Shown here: one piece after another, positions 62,368 to 64,000 of the stretch
Layout of the letters: every line of letters begins with the position of its first letter
How positions within the stretch are numbered: position 1 is the stretch's first letter
Source: Chitinimonas_A lacunae
GTDB taxonomy: Bacteria; Pseudomonadota; Gammaproteobacteria; Burkholderiales; Chitinimonadaceae
Direction of reading: 5' to 3'
NCBI RefSeq assembly: GCF_042650885.1
Contig: NZ_JBHSBU010000001.1
Coordinates: 4,216,001-4,280,000, forward strand
Length of the DNA stretch: 64,000 bases
Position numbers and translations under genes: made by a program
Notes under the pieces: model-generated
Databases searched by the model: none
The model's input: only the letters and a program-made list of their open reading frames with translations
What the model was told of the DNA's origin: nothing

Positions 62368-63855
62368 GTGCGTTGGACCTTACGCGCCAAGCTCGCCGTG
62401 GCGCTGGGTGGATTCGGGCTGATCCTGGTCGGCGTGATGTATCTGCTGGCGACGCTGGGTTTTGAAGCAGGTCTGCGCGCCCATCTTGACGGTGTGCAGT
62501 CGCAGATGATCGAGACCCTGCGTAACCGTCTGGTACGTGACTACCCCGACCGCGAGGCTTGGCGCCATCTGGCCGACAATCCGCGCAGTTTCGAGCGGGC
62601 GCTGGAAGGGGTGTTCCCCCGCAGTGAACCGGCGCGCGGCGACGCTTCGCTGGAGCGTGATCAGGCTGCACGTCAATATCCCTTCCCGCCGCCCCGACCC
62701 TTCGAGGCCGAAGGCCCGCCTGCTGAACCACGCCCCGGACGTGGCCCTGGCATGCGGCGGCCGCCACCTTTCCCCATCGTTCTGCTCGACGCCGAGCGCC
62801 GTCTGCTGCGCGGTCCATCGCTGCCTTCCGAACAGCTCCATCTGACCGAGATCCGTGGCCGCGATGGCGAATTGCTCGGCTATCTGGGCCGGCCGCGACT
62901 GGCACAGAGACTTAGTAGCGAAAATGACCTGTTTTTTGCCAATCAGCAAAGAAGAATCATGTTGTGGGGCAGTCTTGCGGCAGCTTTGTTGGCATTAACG
63001 CTGTCCTGGCCGCTTGCCTCGCTGTTGCTGCGGCCGGTACGACGGATTGCGGCTGCGCTCGATCGCCTGGCGGCGCGTGACTACAGCGTGCGGCTCGGTG
63101 GACAAGGCAATGATGAGCTGGGCCAGCTTGCCGCCGATATCAACCGGCTGGCCGTGGCGCTTGACGAGCACGGCACCAGCCAGCGCCAGTGGATGGCCGA
63201 TCTGGCCCATGAGCTGCGCACGCCGCTTTGCGTGCTGCAAGGCGAACTCGAAGCGCTACAGGATGGTGTACGCCACTACGACGAAGCCACGGCGCGCGAA
63301 CTGATGCTCCAGGTGACACGGCTGAGCCGTCTGGTCGATGAAATCAAGGAACTGCAACTGACCGACCGCGCTGCCTTGCGCTACCGCTTCGAGCGGCTCG
63401 ACCTGTCGGAGCTGGTGCAGGACGAACTCGATGCCCTGGCCGGTCGTTTCCGACGGGCCGATCTCGATCTCCTGCTGTTTCGTCGGCTCGACCATGCGCC
63501 TTGCGTGGGTGATGCCCAGCGCCTGGGCCAACTGCTGCTCAACCTGGCCGAGAACAGCCTGCGTTACACCGATCCGGGCGGGCAAGTGCGGGTGACCTTG
63601 AGTGGCGATGCCCAGCGCCTGACGCTGGTCTGGGAAGACAGTGCCCCGGGCGTGCCCGACAACGCCTTGCCGCATCTGTTCGAGCGGTTCTACCGGGTCG
63701 ATGCCAGCCGCCAGCGCGCGACTGGCGGCTCGGGGCTCGGTCTGGCCATCGTGGCCAATATCGTCGCCGCCCACGATGGCACGGTACGGGCCGAACATAG
63801 TCTCTTGGGCGGTCTGGCCCTGGTATTTGAATTTCCGAGGGAGCGTGGTGGATGA
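62368..63855 (+). CDS. Sensor histidine kinase, BaeS-like
   Basis: The protein has about 495 residues from a GTG at 62368 with GGTGGGAG upstream. It has a membrane segment at ~10-30, then a ~170-residue periplasmic part including an unusual Pro/Arg-rich stretch (YPFPPPRPFEAEGPP and PGRGPGMRRPPPFP). A second membrane segment at ~190-215 is followed by HAMP, HisKA with LAHELRTPLCVLQGE (His281), an ATPase with N box LAENSLRYTD, and G box SGLGLAIVANIVAAH. It overlaps by ATGA with a response regulator gene. Kinases of this group sense envelope damage. It diverges from the RiPP-like cluster over a 219-base shared control region. Confidence 0.93.
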   Translation: MRWTLRAKLAVALGGFGLILVGVMYLLATLGFEAGLRAHLDGVQSQMIETLRNRLVRDYPDREAWRHLADNPRSFERALEGVFPRSEPARGDASLERDQAARQYPFPPPRPFEAEGPPAEPRPGRGPGMRRPPPFPIVLLDAERRLLRGPSLPSEQLHLTEIRGRDGELLGYLGRPRLAQRLSSENDLFFANQQRRIMLWGSLAAALLALTLSWPLASLLLRPVRRIAAALDRLAARDYSVRLGGQGNDELGQLAADINRLAVALDEHGTSQRQWMADLAHELRTPLCVLQGELEALQDGVRHYDEATARELMLQVTRLSRLVDEIKELQLTDRAALRYRFERLDLSELVQDELDALAGRFRRADLDLLLFRRLDHAPCVGDAQRLGQLLLNLAENSLRYTDPGGQVRVTLSGDAQRLTLVWEDSAPGVPDNALPHLFERFYRVDASRQRATGGSGLGLAIVANIVAAHDGTVRAEHSLLGGLALVFEFPRERGG

Positions 63856-64000
63856 ACGGAGCAACCATATTGATCGTCGAGGACGAGGAGAAGCTGGCCA
63901 GCCTGTTGGCCGATTTCCTGCATCAGGCCGGTTTCCAGACCGCTTGGCTCGATGATGGGCGCAAGGTGACCGACTATGTGCGGGCCACGCCCCCGGCAGC
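63852..64000 (+). CDS. Response regulator, 5' part only (cut by window end)
   Basis: Only the first 49 residues are present: NGATILIVEDEEKLASLLAD with the receiver acid pocket Glu-Asp, then FLHQAGFQTAWLDDGRKVTD. This is the start of an OmpR-type receiver, most like BaeR. Its ATG overlaps the kinase stop codon, so the two form a translationally coupled pair. The DNA-binding half lies beyond the window. Confidence 0.9.
   Translation, partial: MNGATILIVEDEEKLASLLADFLHQAGFQTAWLDDGRKVTDYVRATPPA

Noticed and set aside
1..64000. tRNA, rRNA, insertion sequences, phage or integrase genes
   Set aside because: I looked for T-loop signatures, transposase DDE patterns, terminal inverted repeats and integrase motifs and saw none, though short or decayed elements could be missed by eye.

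Overview
The window is about 64 kb of high-GC chromosome from a Gram-negative bacterium. TonB-dependent receptors, lipoboxed periplasmic proteins, a fabD-fabG-acpP-fabF cluster and the protein styles point to a betaproteobacterium, perhaps a Chitinimonas- or Neisseriales-like organism. That placement is inference, because no rRNA or tRNA is present. I see no insertion sequence, CRISPR array or prophage.

Region 1 (1-19.7 kb) is the 3' part of a giant YD-repeat (RHS-type) polymorphic toxin gene, open at the left edge. Two blocks of YD repeats flank about 29 tandem copies of a ~90-residue module that is not a YD repeat. After these come a LysM domain, a hydrophobic Gly/Ala-rich segment and a lower-GC C-terminal tip with a nuclease-like D...QLK motif. 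Two small lower-GC genes follow as candidate immunity genes and end at a perfect 15-bp-stem terminator.

Region 2 (19.8-40.3 kb) is mixed housekeeping and envelope functions: an NSS-family sodium symporter, tgt, an orphan GspG-like protein, a TonB receptor, a SUKH protein, a two-component system, a secreted protein paired with a DUF3142 protein, a secreted propeller-like protein, a sterol-desaturase-family enzyme, a TRIC-type channel, and a TonB receptor-binding lipoprotein operon.

Region 3 (40.4-49 kb) starts with a two-gene operon encoding large helical proteins with coiled-coil/hydrophobic/coiled-coil layout, resembling alpha-helical pore-forming toxins. It continues with a YfiR-like protein coupled to a sensor kinase whose input domain looks like that of YfiN, and a secreted alkaline-phosphatase-superfamily enzyme.

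Region 4 (49.3-57.7 kb) holds a glutathione S-transferase, the fatty-acid synthesis genes fabD, fabG, acpP and fabF, an amino-acid-type periplasmic binding protein, a large ankyrin-repeat protein and a small conserved-looking protein.

Region 5 (57.9-64 kb) is the most novel part: a probable RiPP cluster on the minus strand. Four short paralogous peptides (52-68 aa) share an LV.RLLT.AEL..(V/I)GGG double-glycine-type leader, with variable cores that mostly follow a C..(Y/H).Q......Q.C pattern. They are followed by a radical SAM/SPASM enzyme and an exported HExxH metallopeptidase. No dedicated transporter is visible. A BaeSR-like kinase/regulator pair diverges from the cluster and runs off the right edge.
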